Source: an uncultured Paraprevotella sp. (GTDB lineage: Bacteria; Bacteroidota; Bacteroidia; Bacteroidales; Bacteroidaceae). Taken from it: a stretch of 64,000 nucleotides of DNA. The position numbers and the translations under genes were made by a program. The stretch covers positions 34,144 through 98,143 of the forward strand of contig URDY01000010.1 of assembly GCA_900546665.1 (NCBI GenBank), read 5' to 3'. Shown here piece after piece: positions 19,815 through 29,104 of this stretch. The first letter of the stretch is position 1; each line of letters opens with the position of its first letter. The notes under the pieces are model-generated. The model was not told where the DNA came from. It worked only from the letters and a program-made list of their open reading frames with translations, and did not search any database.

Positions 19815-22487
19815 ATGAAAATCTGCAGAATAGGATTTTTGATCATGGCGCTGTCCGGATGGATGGCGGCTGTATCCGTCATGGCTGCCGGAAAGGATCG
19901 TGGTGCCGTGGCGGTGGATGACATGGCGGGCGAATGGATTTCCTTTCAGCCGCTGGCCGGGGCTTTCCCGTTGGTGACGACGGGGGCGACGGCTTCACTC
20001 TGTTATGATGCGGATGAGCACGCGGGAGTGATCAGGGCGATAGACGATCTGAGAGAAGACATGCTCAAGGTCACGGGCCGGACGCCGCGGGTGGCGGTGG
20101 GAACAGGAGGAAGCCTGCCTGTCATTATCGGCAGCATGGATCGCAGTAGCATGATAGCCGGACTGGTGCGGCAAGGCAAGCTCAAACGTGATGATCTGGA
20201 AGGGAGATGGGAGAGTTATGTGATTGCCGTGGTGGACCGTCTCTGGGACGGGGCGGACAGGGCGCTGGTCATTGCCGGCAGCGACAAACGGGGCACGATT
20301 TATGGCATATACGAGCTTTCGCGCCGCATGGGTGTGTCGCCCTGGTACTGGTGGGCTGACGTGCCGGTACGCCATCACGATGAAGTCTATGTCTTGCCCG
20401 GTTATCGGGCAAGCGGCGAACCGGCGGTGAAGTACCGCGGCATTTTCATCAATGACGAGTTTCCGTGCCTGACCGCTTGGGCACGTGAAAGGTTTGGCGG
20501 CCTGAACAGTCGGTTTTATGCCCGTGTGTTTGAACTCCTGCTGCGGCTAAAGGCCAACACCTTGTGGCCGGCCATGTGGGGATCGTTTAGGGAATACAAG
20601 CCTCTGGTGTCGGTGATGCATGATGACGACGGGCTCTATGCGGGCAACTGTTTCAATGAAGACGATCCGGAAAACCCGCGGCTGGCTGATGAGTACGGCA
20701 TTGTGATAGGGACGTCGCACCACGAGCCCATGCAGCGTTCGCAGCAGGAATGGATCAGACACCGGCAGGATTATGGCAACGGGGAGTGGAACTGGCTCAC
20801 CAACCGTAAGGCCATCAGCCGTTTCTTTGCCGAGGGCATCGCCCGTGCGAAGAATTACGAGAGCATGGTGACGATAGGCATGAGAGGCGACGAGGACCGC
20901 CCGATGACGGATGCCGGAAGTCGGGAGGCCAACTTCAGGGTGATGGAGGACATTATCGGCCGGCAGCGGGAGATCATCCGCAAGGCCACGGGGCGGCCGG
21001 CAAGGGAAACACCGCAGGTGTGGACGCTCTACAGCGAGGTGATGGATTACTACGACGATGGGCTGAAAGTGCCCGACGACGTGATTCTCATGCTCTGCGA
21101 CGACAACTTCGGGCATGTGCGCCGCTTGCCGGACCTGAAACGGAAACCGCATCCCGGGGGGTACGGCATGTATTACCATGTGGGCTATTACGGGGCACCG
21201 AGGGCCAGCAAGTGGCTGTCGGTATCGACCGTGGCCGAGATGTGGGAACAGATGCAGATGACGTATGCCTATGGGGTGGACCGCTTCTGGATATTGAACG
21301 TTGGGGATATCAAGCCGCATGAGTATCTGACGGATTTCTTTATGGAAATGGCCTGGAATCCAGGACGTTTCCGCCACGACAATCTCGGGGACTATGCGCG
21401 GGACTTCTGTGCGCAGCAGTTCGGCGAGGAACAGGCGAACGAGACGGCCGAACTGCTCACGGCGTACGGACGCTATGCCTCGCGCGTCACGCCGGAGATG
21501 CTCGACGCGCAGACGTACAATCTGCAGAGCGGGGAGTTCAAGGCCGTACGCGACGAGTTCATGGCGCTCGAGGCCCGGGCTCTGAGGCAATATCTGACCC
21601 TAGAGGAGGCTTGGTGCGACGCTTACCGTGAACTGGTGCTTTTCCCTATACAGGGGATGGCCAACCTCTATGACCTGTATTACGCGCTGGCCATGAACCG
21701 CAGGTTGGCGGCGGAGGGAAGTACGGAAGCCAACCGATGGGCGGACCGCGTGGAGGCATGCTACCGGCAGGACTCGCTGTGGTGCAGGGCATACAACAGG
21801 GAAGTGGCCGGGGGGAAGTGGAACCACATGATGGACCAGGTGCACATCGGCTATGAGTCTTGGCATGCGCCGCGACATAACCGCATGCCGCAGGTGGAGC
21901 GCGTGGACAGCGGCGCCTGCGGAAGCAATCCTTGTGGGGGCTATGTCTTCAGGCAGAAGGACGGGGTGGTGGCCATGGAGGCTGAGCACGCGTTCGGTTG
22001 CCGGCCGGCGGACGGCACGGAATGGGTGGTGCTCGAGGGATTGGGGCGCACGCGCTCTGGTTTACTGTTGATGCCTTATACCCGCGATGCTGAAGGGGCT
22101 GCGTTGGAATACCGCATGGAGCTGTACACAGAGGCCGATTCAGTGGATGTGTATCTTACCTTCGGAGCTGTCATGCCCTTCCTCAGGGGCGGACATCATG
22201 TGGCCGTCAGTCTGGACGGGGGAGCGGAACAGGTGGTCTGCCTGAACCGGGATCTGACGTGGGAAAACAAATATACGCTGATGTATCCCACAGGGGCCGC
22301 ACGTGTGATAGAAAAGAAGGTGCGTCTGCCGCTCGGCACGGCGTCTGCCGGTTGCCACAGTCTGGTGTGCCGGCCGTTGCAGCCGGGTATCGTGTGGGAG
22401 CGCATTACCGTGGACTGCGGCGGATATGAACCTTCGCATCTGGGTATGCCGGAAAGTCCTTACCGCAGGGCTGCGTGGGGGAAATAG
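19815..22487 (+). CDS. Secreted GH115 alpha-glucuronidase, copy 1
   Basis: The 890-residue protein has a signal peptide (to VMAAG, about residue 25) and the GH115 architecture: N-terminal domain with AGSDKRGTIYGIYELSRRMG, catalytic TIM barrel (RGIFINDEFPCLTAWARE, LWPAMWGSFREY, GTSHHEPMQRS, GMRGDEDRPM, WILNVGDIKPHEYL), helical domain, and C-terminal ACD-like beta-sandwich. GH115 enzymes release (4-O-methyl)glucuronic acid from internal and terminal xylose of glucuronoxylan, unlike GH67. This gene and the minus-strand GH115 at 35309-37861 share the motifs but clearly differ in sequence. Its third positions are strongly G/C-rich. The spacing to the next gene is 108 bases, the largest gap in the run. 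Confidence 0.96.
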   Translation: MKICRIGFLIMALSGWMAAVSVMAAGKDRGAVAVDDMAGEWISFQPLAGAFPLVTTGATASLCYDADEHAGVIRAIDDLREDMLKVTGRTPRVAVGTGGSLPVIIGSMDRSSMIAGLVRQGKLKRDDLEGRWESYVIAVVDRLWDGADRALVIAGSDKRGTIYGIYELSRRMGVSPWYWWADVPVRHHDEVYVLPGYRASGEPAVKYRGIFINDEFPCLTAWARERFGGLNSRFYARVFELLLRLKANTLWPAMWGSFREYKPLVSVMHDDDGLYAGNCFNEDDPENPRLADEYGIVIGTSHHEPMQRSQQEWIRHRQDYGNGEWNWLTNRKAISRFFAEGIARAKNYESMVTIGMRGDEDRPMTDAGSREANFRVMEDIIGRQREIIRKATGRPARETPQVWTLYSEVMDYYDDGLKVPDDVILMLCDDNFGHVRRLPDLKRKPHPGGYGMYYHVGYYGAPRASKWLSVSTVAEMWEQMQMTYAYGVDRFWILNVGDIKPHEYLTDFFMEMAWNPGRFRHDNLGDYARDFCAQQFGEEQANETAELLTAYGRYASRVTPEMLDAQTYNLQSGEFKAVRDEFMALEARALRQYLTLEEAWCDAYRELVLFPIQGMANLYDLYYALAMNRRLAAEGSTEANRWADRVEACYRQDSLWCRAYNREVAGGKWNHMMDQVHIGYESWHAPRHNRMPQVERVDSGACGSNPCGGYVFRQKDGVVAMEAEHAFGCRPADGTEWVVLEGLGRTRSGLLLMPYTRDAEGAALEYRMELYTEADSVDVYLTFGAVMPFLRGGHHVAVSLDGGAEQVVCLNRDLTWENKYTLMYPTGAARVIEKKVRLPLGTASAGCHSLVCRPLQPGIVWERITVDCGGYEPSHLGMPESPYRRAAWGK

Positions 22488-22595
22488 GTCGCGGACGGGC
22501 TGTGTTTTCCGGAACAATTAGAGAGTGGAAAGTGCGGTCCGTCGTGACAGTCGTTTTTTGAATCATGATATCAAGTAATACAAAAAAGAAAAAGA

Positions 22596-24962
22596 ATGGG
22601 AAATGTATTGAAAATTTTTGGTGCGGCATCTTTGTGGGCAGTTTCGGTTGCTGTCGCCGGTGCCGTGCTGACGGAAAAGGTGGAATCTTTTCCGGTAAGT
22701 GACGTGAGGCTCACGGAGAGTGTCTTCAAGCGGGCCGAGGATCTGGATGTCCGCTATCTGTTGGGACTGGACCCCGATCGCCTGCTGGCGCCTTATCTCA
22801 AGGAGGCCGGACTGACACCGAAGGCGGAGAATTATCCTAACTGGGAAAATACGGGGCTGGACGGCCACATCGGCGGGCATTATCTTTCGGCCCTGGCCTA
22901 TATGTATGCGGCTACGGGCAATGAGGAGATCGGGCGGCGGCTGGACTATATGCTTGCGGAAATGAAACGCTGCCAAGAAGCGGCGGGCGACGGCTATCTG
23001 TGTGGCGTGCCCGGGGGAAGGAAAATATGGAAGGAAATCTCCGAAGGCAATATCCGTGCCAATTCGTTCGGACTGAACGACCGCTGGGTGCCGCTATATA
23101 ACATTCACAAGACGTATGCAGGACTGCGTGATGCTTACTTGGTGGCGGGACGCAAGGAGGCCAAAGACATGTTCGTGGCCCTTGTGGACTGGATGGAGAA
23201 GCTCACGGCGGGGCTTTCGGACGATCAGATGCAAGACATGCTGCGCAGCGAACATGGTGGACTGAACGAGGTGATGGCCGATGCGGCCGATATGACGGGC
23301 GACAAGCGTTATCTCGGTTTGGCGCATCGTTTCTCACACCGGGCTATCCTTGAACCGCTCATGGCGGAAAGGGACGAGCTCACGGGCAAGCATGCCAATA
23401 CACAGATACCCAAAGTGATCGGATTCAAGCGTATAGCCGATCTGGAGGGCAGCGAGGACTGGGACCGTGCGGCGCGGTTCTTTTGGGAAACGGTGGTGGA
23501 CCACCGCAGCATCTCCATCGGGGGAAACAGCGTGCGTGAGCATTTCCATCCGGCCGACGACTTCACGGCCATGATGACCAGCGAACAGGGGCCGGAGACG
23601 TGTAATACGTATAACATGCTGCGCCTGACCAAAATGCTGTACCAGACGAGCGCGGACGTACATTACATGGATTTCTACGAAAGGGCGCTCTATAACCATA
23701 TCCTTTCCACGATAGATCCCGTGCAGGGGGGATTCGTTTATTTCACACCCATGCGGCCGGGACATTACCGGGTGTATTCGCAGCCGCAGACCAGCTTCTG
23801 GTGTTGTGTGGGTTCGGGAATGGAAAACCATGCACGCTACGGCGAAATGATCTATGCGCATGAGGGGGACGACGAACTTTACGTGAACCTGTTCATTCCC
23901 TCGGTGCTGACATGGGGCAAGACGAAGGTGCAGCAGGTGACGGATTTTCCCGAAAGCGACCGCACCGCACTGACGTTCACCATGAAGAAGGCGCGCCGTC
24001 TGAAGGTGAAATTCCGTGTGCCGGAATGGACGGACGCGGCAGCCGTGAAGGCTATGGTCAACGGCCATGCGCAGCAGCTCGAAATGGAGGACGGCTATGC
24101 GGAGATAGAGCGCGAATGGAAGAACGGTGACCGGGTGGAACTGACGTTGCCCATGTCACTGCGCGTGATGCAGTTGCCGGACGGATCACCTAATTATTCT
24201 TTCCTTTACGGGCCTGTGGTGCTGGCAGCCGACATGGGGCACGGGGAACAGGACGGGTTGTTTGCGGACGATAGCCGAGGCGGACACATCGCAGCCGGAC
24301 GGCAATGGGCTTTGCAGGACATGCCGGTACTGGTGGGACAGCCGGAGGATGTCCTGAAGCATGTCAGCAAGGTGGATGACCGGCCGCTGACTTTCAGGCT
24401 CAGCGGAGTAAGTCCCGCACGCTACGAGGGCCTGAAGCTGGTGCCTTTCAACCGGCTTTACGAATGCCGTTACATGGTGTATTGGCCGCTGGTTTCGGCT
24501 GGGGAACTGAAAGTCAAGCAGGAAGCCTTGGCGCGTGCCGAACAGGAACGGCGGATGTTGGAGAGCGCTACGGCCGATAAGGTAATCTGTGGGGAGCAAC
24601 AGCCGGAGAGCGACCATTTTGTCCGAATGAAGGGAACACAGACAGGCAGTGACAACGACCGTCATTGGCGCAAGGCCGCGGGGCAGGACTGGTTTGAATA
24701 CCGTATGCGGACCGGCGGGCGGAAGATCGGACAGATCCGTGTGGAATATCAGGCCGAAAAGGGGACAGCCATGACAGTGCAGGTGAATGGCCGTACTGTC
24801 CTGACAGCGGAGACCGCCGACGGACAGGGCATGAAAACCTTGTCGGTCAACTGGCCTGCGGATGCTGCCGGAGCGGAGACAGTCACAGTAAGGTTTATGC
24901 CCGGCGGACAGAAACCGACGCCGCGCATCTATGAAGTCAGGCTGATGGATGCTGCACGTTGA
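22596..24962 (+). CDS. Secreted beta-L-arabinofuranosidase, GH127/GH146 (DUF1680) type
   Basis: The 788-residue protein has a signal peptide (MGNVLKIFGAASLWAVSVAV) and the (alpha/alpha)6 barrel of the DUF1680 superfamily (HIGGHYLSALAYMYAATGN, GLNDRWVPLYNIHKTYAGL). The metal site of this clan is visible: Glu334 and Cys336 in GPETCNTYNM, and Cys403-Cys404 in FWCCVGSGMENHARYGE. By analogy with HypBA1 one of the paired Cys acts as nucleophile and the rest bind Zn. C-terminal beta-domains extend to 788 and include an extra sandwich from about 640. The family releases beta-L-arabinofuranose. Choosing between GH127 and GH146 needs a family search. It overlaps nothing and precedes the GH43 gene by 18 bases. 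Confidence 0.92.
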   Translation: MGNVLKIFGAASLWAVSVAVAGAVLTEKVESFPVSDVRLTESVFKRAEDLDVRYLLGLDPDRLLAPYLKEAGLTPKAENYPNWENTGLDGHIGGHYLSALAYMYAATGNEEIGRRLDYMLAEMKRCQEAAGDGYLCGVPGGRKIWKEISEGNIRANSFGLNDRWVPLYNIHKTYAGLRDAYLVAGRKEAKDMFVALVDWMEKLTAGLSDDQMQDMLRSEHGGLNEVMADAADMTGDKRYLGLAHRFSHRAILEPLMAERDELTGKHANTQIPKVIGFKRIADLEGSEDWDRAARFFWETVVDHRSISIGGNSVREHFHPADDFTAMMTSEQGPETCNTYNMLRLTKMLYQTSADVHYMDFYERALYNHILSTIDPVQGGFVYFTPMRPGHYRVYSQPQTSFWCCVGSGMENHARYGEMIYAHEGDDELYVNLFIPSVLTWGKTKVQQVTDFPESDRTALTFTMKKARRLKVKFRVPEWTDAAAVKAMVNGHAQQLEMEDGYAEIEREWKNGDRVELTLPMSLRVMQLPDGSPNYSFLYGPVVLAADMGHGEQDGLFADDSRGGHIAAGRQWALQDMPVLVGQPEDVLKHVSKVDDRPLTFRLSGVSPARYEGLKLVPFNRLYECRYMVYWPLVSAGELKVKQEALARAEQERRMLESATADKVICGEQQPESDHFVRMKGTQTGSDNDRHWRKAAGQDWFEYRMRTGGRKIGQIRVEYQAEKGTAMTVQVNGRTVLTAETADGQGMKTLSVNWPADAAGAETVTVRFMPGGQKPTPRIYEVRLMDAAR

Positions 24963-24980
24963 ATCTGAAAGCGTGAAGGT

Positions 24981-27107
24981 ATGAAAAAAACTGTATCGGG
25001 GATGCTTGGCGCTGTGCGCCGGGCATCCGTCATCATAGCGGGATGCCTGTTGGCCGCAGTAGCTTCAACCGGTCTGAAGGCACAGTCGTGGACGGCCGAC
25101 AACGGGAACGGGACGTTTACCAATCCGCTTTTCTACGACGAGTTTTCGGATCCGGACATGATCCGCGTGGGAAACGATTTCTATCTGGCGGGTACGACGA
25201 TGCACTGCACGCCGGGGCTGGTCATCCTGCATTCCAGGGATCTGGTGAACTGGAAATTCATGAGCTATTGCTTCGACCGTTTTGACATGGGCGGTGAGTT
25301 TCGGCTGGAGAACGGCCGCGAAGCTTACGGGCAGGGCATCTGGGCGCCTTGTATCCGTTATCATGAGGGGAAGTTTTACGTGTTCTCCAATATCAACGGC
25401 CATGGCATGCAGGTGTTCATAGCCGACCATCCCGAAGGGCCATGGAAGCATATCAATATGGGCGGAAATATTTATGACCTGTCCGTGCTGTTCGATGACG
25501 ACGGGAAAATCTATGCCGTTTACAAGTATGACGAGGTCCGCCTGATCGAGATCAAACCGGACTTCAGCGGTTATGTGGAAGGCAGCGAGCGCGTGATTAT
25601 TCCGGCGGGGAACGCCATGGGGGAGGGACATCATTTCTATAAGATCAACGGACGGTATTATATCATCAGTGCCAATTATGCACCCGTGGGACGCATGCAG
25701 TGCGCGCGTGCCGACCGTCCGGAGGGGCCTTACGAAACGGTGACCGTCAGCGCGCGCGAAACGATGGGGACTATGCGGGCCATGACCGTGGGCAATGTGG
25801 GACTGGGATCTCCTGTGCCGGAGGATGGCTTCGGTTTCAGGATCGATGTTCCTGAGGGGAATTATTTCAGCGCCGTACCGTTGCATCAGGGCGGCATCGT
25901 GGATCTGCCCAACGGCGAATGGTGGGGATTCTCGATGACGGATTTCATGGCAGTGGGGCGCACCACTTGTCTTTCGCCGGTGACGTGGGTGGACGGATGG
26001 CCTTATTTCGGCTTGCCGGGCAACCTGGGACGGTCGCCGCGAACCTGGTTCAAACCGAATGTGGGCGAAGACGTGCGGCCCCATGCACCGTATGAACGCA
26101 ATGACGGCTTCGACGGTCCGGACCTGAAGCCTGTCTGGCAGTGGAACCACGAGCCGGTGGACGGGAAATGGAAACTGTCCGGTGGGAAGCTCCGGCTCCA
26201 TACGTTGCCTGCAAAGGATTTCCTTTGGGCGCGGAACACACTGACACAACGGGGTGTCGGACCGGTTTCGGTGGTGACGGTGAAGGTGGATGTCTCCCGG
26301 CTGAAAGCGGACGACGTGGCCGGTCTGGGATTGCTGAACATGCCTTATGCCTGGATCGGCATTCTGAAGAAAGAGGATGAGTATGTCCTCCGGTTCTGTG
26401 ACCAGGCTGCGGCCGTCAAGGTGGATACGGCGGCGGTGGCGCAACTTTATCTGCGGGCCAGCGGCGATTTCCACAAGGCGGTGGCGCAGTTCAGTTACAG
26501 CGTGGACGGACGGCATTACACGCCATTGGGCGGTCCGGTGAAGATGCCTTACCAGCTGAAGACGTTCCAAGGTACGCGGTATGCGCTTTTCGCCTATAAT
26601 ACCAAAGGCCGAAAGGGAGGATACGCAATGTTTGACGACTTCACGCTTGACGAGCCAATGGCTGACCGGAGCGGTAACCTGCCTTTGGGCAAGGTCATTA
26701 CGTTGGTGAATCTGGCTACGGGAAATCCGGCCTGGGCCAATCCCCACGGCATGCTGCATTCGGTTTCGCCCCGCAGCCCGGAGGCGAAGTCGGGCGCTTG
26801 CCGGTTCAGGGTGCACGACCGCGGCCGGGGACGCGTGGCGCTCGAGGCGATGGACGGCAGCGGGTTAGTGACGGTCGTGGGACAGGGCTTGTCTTCTGAT
26901 GTGAGGCTCCTGAAGCAGGAGGCCGAAGGCAGTCTGTTCCTCTGGCAGGACATGCTCCATGGGGAATGTATGCTGCTTTCGCTGAAGACCAATCGCTACG
27001 TGGGGATTCATCCGTCTACAGGCGAGCCATACGGGGCCGACTGGCCGGGCGCATTACCCGACCGTTGCGACGGGACGGTGTTCCGTTGGGAAACAGTTGG
27101 TGAATGA
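24981..27107 (+). CDS. Secreted GH43 enzyme with C-terminal beta-trefoil-like extension
   Basis: The 708-residue protein has a signal peptide ending GLKAQ (about residue 35) and a GH43 propeller (general base Asp57 in FSDPDMIRVGN; GTTMHCTPGLVILHSRDLV). A concanavalin-like C-terminal domain covers about 365-550 (WQWNHEPVDGKWKL, ARNTLTQRG). An additional 145 residues from about 560 contain repeats such as GRGRVALEAMDGSG and KTNRYVGIHPSTGEPYG, which resemble an AbfB/fascin-like beta-trefoil that could bind arabinoxylan. That assignment is tentative. Closest sequence features are shared with the 12312 gene and the GH43 half of the 7412 gene. Probably an arabinofuranosidase or xylosidase. Confidence 0.9.
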   Translation: MKKTVSGMLGAVRRASVIIAGCLLAAVASTGLKAQSWTADNGNGTFTNPLFYDEFSDPDMIRVGNDFYLAGTTMHCTPGLVILHSRDLVNWKFMSYCFDRFDMGGEFRLENGREAYGQGIWAPCIRYHEGKFYVFSNINGHGMQVFIADHPEGPWKHINMGGNIYDLSVLFDDDGKIYAVYKYDEVRLIEIKPDFSGYVEGSERVIIPAGNAMGEGHHFYKINGRYYIISANYAPVGRMQCARADRPEGPYETVTVSARETMGTMRAMTVGNVGLGSPVPEDGFGFRIDVPEGNYFSAVPLHQGGIVDLPNGEWWGFSMTDFMAVGRTTCLSPVTWVDGWPYFGLPGNLGRSPRTWFKPNVGEDVRPHAPYERNDGFDGPDLKPVWQWNHEPVDGKWKLSGGKLRLHTLPAKDFLWARNTLTQRGVGPVSVVTVKVDVSRLKADDVAGLGLLNMPYAWIGILKKEDEYVLRFCDQAAAVKVDTAAVAQLYLRASGDFHKAVAQFSYSVDGRHYTPLGGPVKMPYQLKTFQGTRYALFAYNTKGRKGGYAMFDDFTLDEPMADRSGNLPLGKVITLVNLATGNPAWANPHGMLHSVSPRSPEAKSGACRFRVHDRGRGRVALEAMDGSGLVTVVGQGLSSDVRLLKQEAEGSLFLWQDMLHGECMLLSLKTNRYVGIHPSTGEPYGADWPGALPDRCDGTVFRWETVGE

Positions 27108-27171
27108 CGCTGACTGAAGGACGGGTTGCAGTCGATGACTGATGAAAAAACCTTTATTTAAATGACATATC

Positions 27172-28572
27172 ATGAAAAAAGAAAACAACATGAAATCAAG
27201 AACAAAATTTCTTTTGCTGTTTGCATTGGCATTTTCGGTTCATACCGGTGTCGTGGCGCAGAATCCGGTGGTACAGACCTGTTATACGACCGATCCCGCT
27301 CCATTGGTGCATGACGACACGTTTTACCTTTATACCGGACGAGACGAGGCCGGTGCGGATTTTTTCTGGATGCAGGAGTGGCGCGTCTACTCTTCGCGCG
27401 ACATGGTGAACTGGACGGATCATGGTTCGCCGTTGGCCCTTGAGGACTTTGCGTGGGCTGACGACCGCGCGTGGGCAGCCCAGTGTGTGGAGCGTAACGG
27501 CAAGTTCTACTGGTATGTGTGTGCCCATTCGCGTCTGAGCGGTGCCATGGCCATCGGCGTGGCTGTGGCGGACAGTCCCCTGGGGCCGTTCAAGGATGCG
27601 TTGGGCAAACCGCTCATCGACGGCAACTGGGCCTACATTGACCCGACGGTGCTGATCGACGACGACGGGCGGGCCTATCTGTATTGGGGTAATCCCAATG
27701 TGTTCTATGCCGAACTGGGTGACGACATGATTTCCTTCAAGGGCGAGGTGCGTCAGGTACCGCAGAGCGAGGAGACGACAGGCGCACCGTTGGCTTCGGC
27801 ACGCGAGAAGGGCAAAAAGTATCCCGGCGGCTATGTGGAGGGGCCATGGCTTTCGCGCCGCGGAGACAAGTATTACCTGTTGTATGCGGCTGGCGGCGTG
27901 CCCGAACATATCGCTTATTCCATGGCGGATTCTCCATTGGGACCGTGGAAGTTCATGGGACCGATCATGCCGTTACAGGATACCGGATCGTTCACGAACC
28001 ATTGTGGCCTGGCGGATTATAAGGGACATTCTTATTTTGCCTACCATACCGGCAAACTTCCCGGCGGAGGCGGATTCGGGCGGAGCGTAGCCATTGAGGA
28101 GTTCAAATATAATGAAGACAGCACCTTCCCCATTATCAATGCTACGCGTGAGGGTGTCAGTCCGGTGGGTACGCTCTCGCCTTACGGACGGGTGGAAGCT
28201 GAGACGATAGCTTTTTCCGAAGGTGTCCACACGGAACCGAACGCTCAGACGGGCATCTATGTGTCGGATATCCATAACGGGGATTACATCAAGGTCCGCG
28301 AAGTGGATTTCGGCAAGAAGTCGCCTCGTCAGTTCACGGCTACGGTGGCCAGCGCGTTGCGTGGCGGCCGTATGGAAGTTCGTCTGGACAGTATTGGTGG
28401 CGAGATGGTGACCCAGATCAACGTGCCCCACACCGGCGGTTGGGAAGAATGGCTAAGCATCGATTCAGCGGTAGACGGCAAGGTGAAGGGCGTACACGAC
28501 GTCTATTTCGTGTTCCGCGGACGCAAGGGTTGCAAGCTGTTCAATTTCGACTGGTGGGGATTCAGCCGCTGA
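27172..28572 (+). CDS. Secreted GH43-CBM6 arabinoxylan arabinofuranohydrolase-like enzyme
   Basis: The 466-residue protein has a signal peptide (second in-frame ATG at 27190 is equally possible; cut near GVVAQ), then a GH43 propeller of the XynD/AXH type. General base is Asp41 in TTDPAPLVHD, the pKa-modulating Asp is in DPTVLIDDDG, and the likely acid Glu223 is in GYVEGPWLSRR. A CBM6 beta-sandwich (about 340-466) ends with FDWWGFSR and contains HNGDYIKVREVDFG, the usual xylan-chain-binding module. Enzymes of this layout remove arabinose from arabinoxylan. It is the last gene of the plus-strand run, followed by a strong terminator at 28675. Confidence 0.93.
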   Translation: MKKENNMKSRTKFLLLFALAFSVHTGVVAQNPVVQTCYTTDPAPLVHDDTFYLYTGRDEAGADFFWMQEWRVYSSRDMVNWTDHGSPLALEDFAWADDRAWAAQCVERNGKFYWYVCAHSRLSGAMAIGVAVADSPLGPFKDALGKPLIDGNWAYIDPTVLIDDDGRAYLYWGNPNVFYAELGDDMISFKGEVRQVPQSEETTGAPLASAREKGKKYPGGYVEGPWLSRRGDKYYLLYAAGGVPEHIAYSMADSPLGPWKFMGPIMPLQDTGSFTNHCGLADYKGHSYFAYHTGKLPGGGGFGRSVAIEEFKYNEDSTFPIINATREGVSPVGTLSPYGRVEAETIAFSEGVHTEPNAQTGIYVSDIHNGDYIKVREVDFGKKSPRQFTATVASALRGGRMEVRLDSIGGEMVTQINVPHTGGWEEWLSIDSAVDGKVKGVHDVYFVFRGRKGCKLFNFDWWGFSR

Positions 28573-28674
28573 TAGCGCGCACCGAGGGGTCGAATCGAAA
28601 GGCGATGCTCCTTCGGGAATATGGTCTTCCATGGATATACCGGATAGTGTATAAAAAAACTGACAAGTTGTTCA

Positions 28675-28717
28675 GGCGGGAAGAGGATCGGGAAAAGATC
28701 TTCTTCCCGCCGTTTTT
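28675..28717 (+). terminator. Intrinsic terminator of the enzyme run
   Basis: A 15-bp stem with one wobble (28675-28689 with 28697-28711) and a 7-base loop is followed by G and five T. It lies about 100 bases after the GH43-CBM6 stop. Confidence 0.85.
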
Positions 28718-28886
28718 GGTTGGCCGACCAGGGACGAGACCGGGAGACCGGTCGTGTCGTACTTGCCGGCCGTGTATCATTGAGGGTGTTTGAGTCAAGT
28801 CTGCCCCTTGGGAGTGATGATGCGAAGTCAATAGACAATCTTGAATTTCATATCAAAAAATCTAATTGTGTGTAGTAGCCGGCCGG

Positions 28887-29104
28887 AAAACAGGATGGCG
28901 ATATGCACCAAGGCCGTTCCGGGCGCTCCCGGAACGGCCTTGGACCTGTTTCTTCCTGTTTTGGGGAAGGAATTCACCTTAAACCAAACTCTTTCCTTTT
29001 GAAACCAATCATTAACCTAATTCTTTTGTTAATACGGGCATCTTATATTTCCCATACCGGATGCCCGCCAAATTTCATTAACCTAATCATTATATTATAA
29101 ACTT
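28887..29104 (-). ncRNA. Candidate structured RNA (minus strand)
   Basis: A minus-strand TAACTTTG box (29111-29118) would start transcription near 29104. The predicted transcript carries a GGGCATC/GATGCCC hairpin between two GATTAGGTTAATG-like repeats. It ends in a nested hairpin: a perfect 16-bp stem (28908-28923 with 28928-28943) enclosed by a second 9-bp stem (28887-28895 with 28954-28962). There is no open frame. No -33 box is visible and the T-rich tract lies beyond the hairpin (near 28855-28862), so this is only a candidate. Confidence 0.25.
29010..29087. repeat. Direct repeat of CATTAACCTAAT flanking a hairpin
   Basis: The 12-base word CATTAACCTAAT occurs at 29010-29021 and 29076-29087. 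Between them a 7-bp stem (29036-29042 with 29060-29066) can form. Confidence 0.6.

Noticed and set aside
25065..26816. 583-residue open frame on the minus strand
   Set aside because: It is antisense to the GH43 gene at 24981 and has no recognisable motif.
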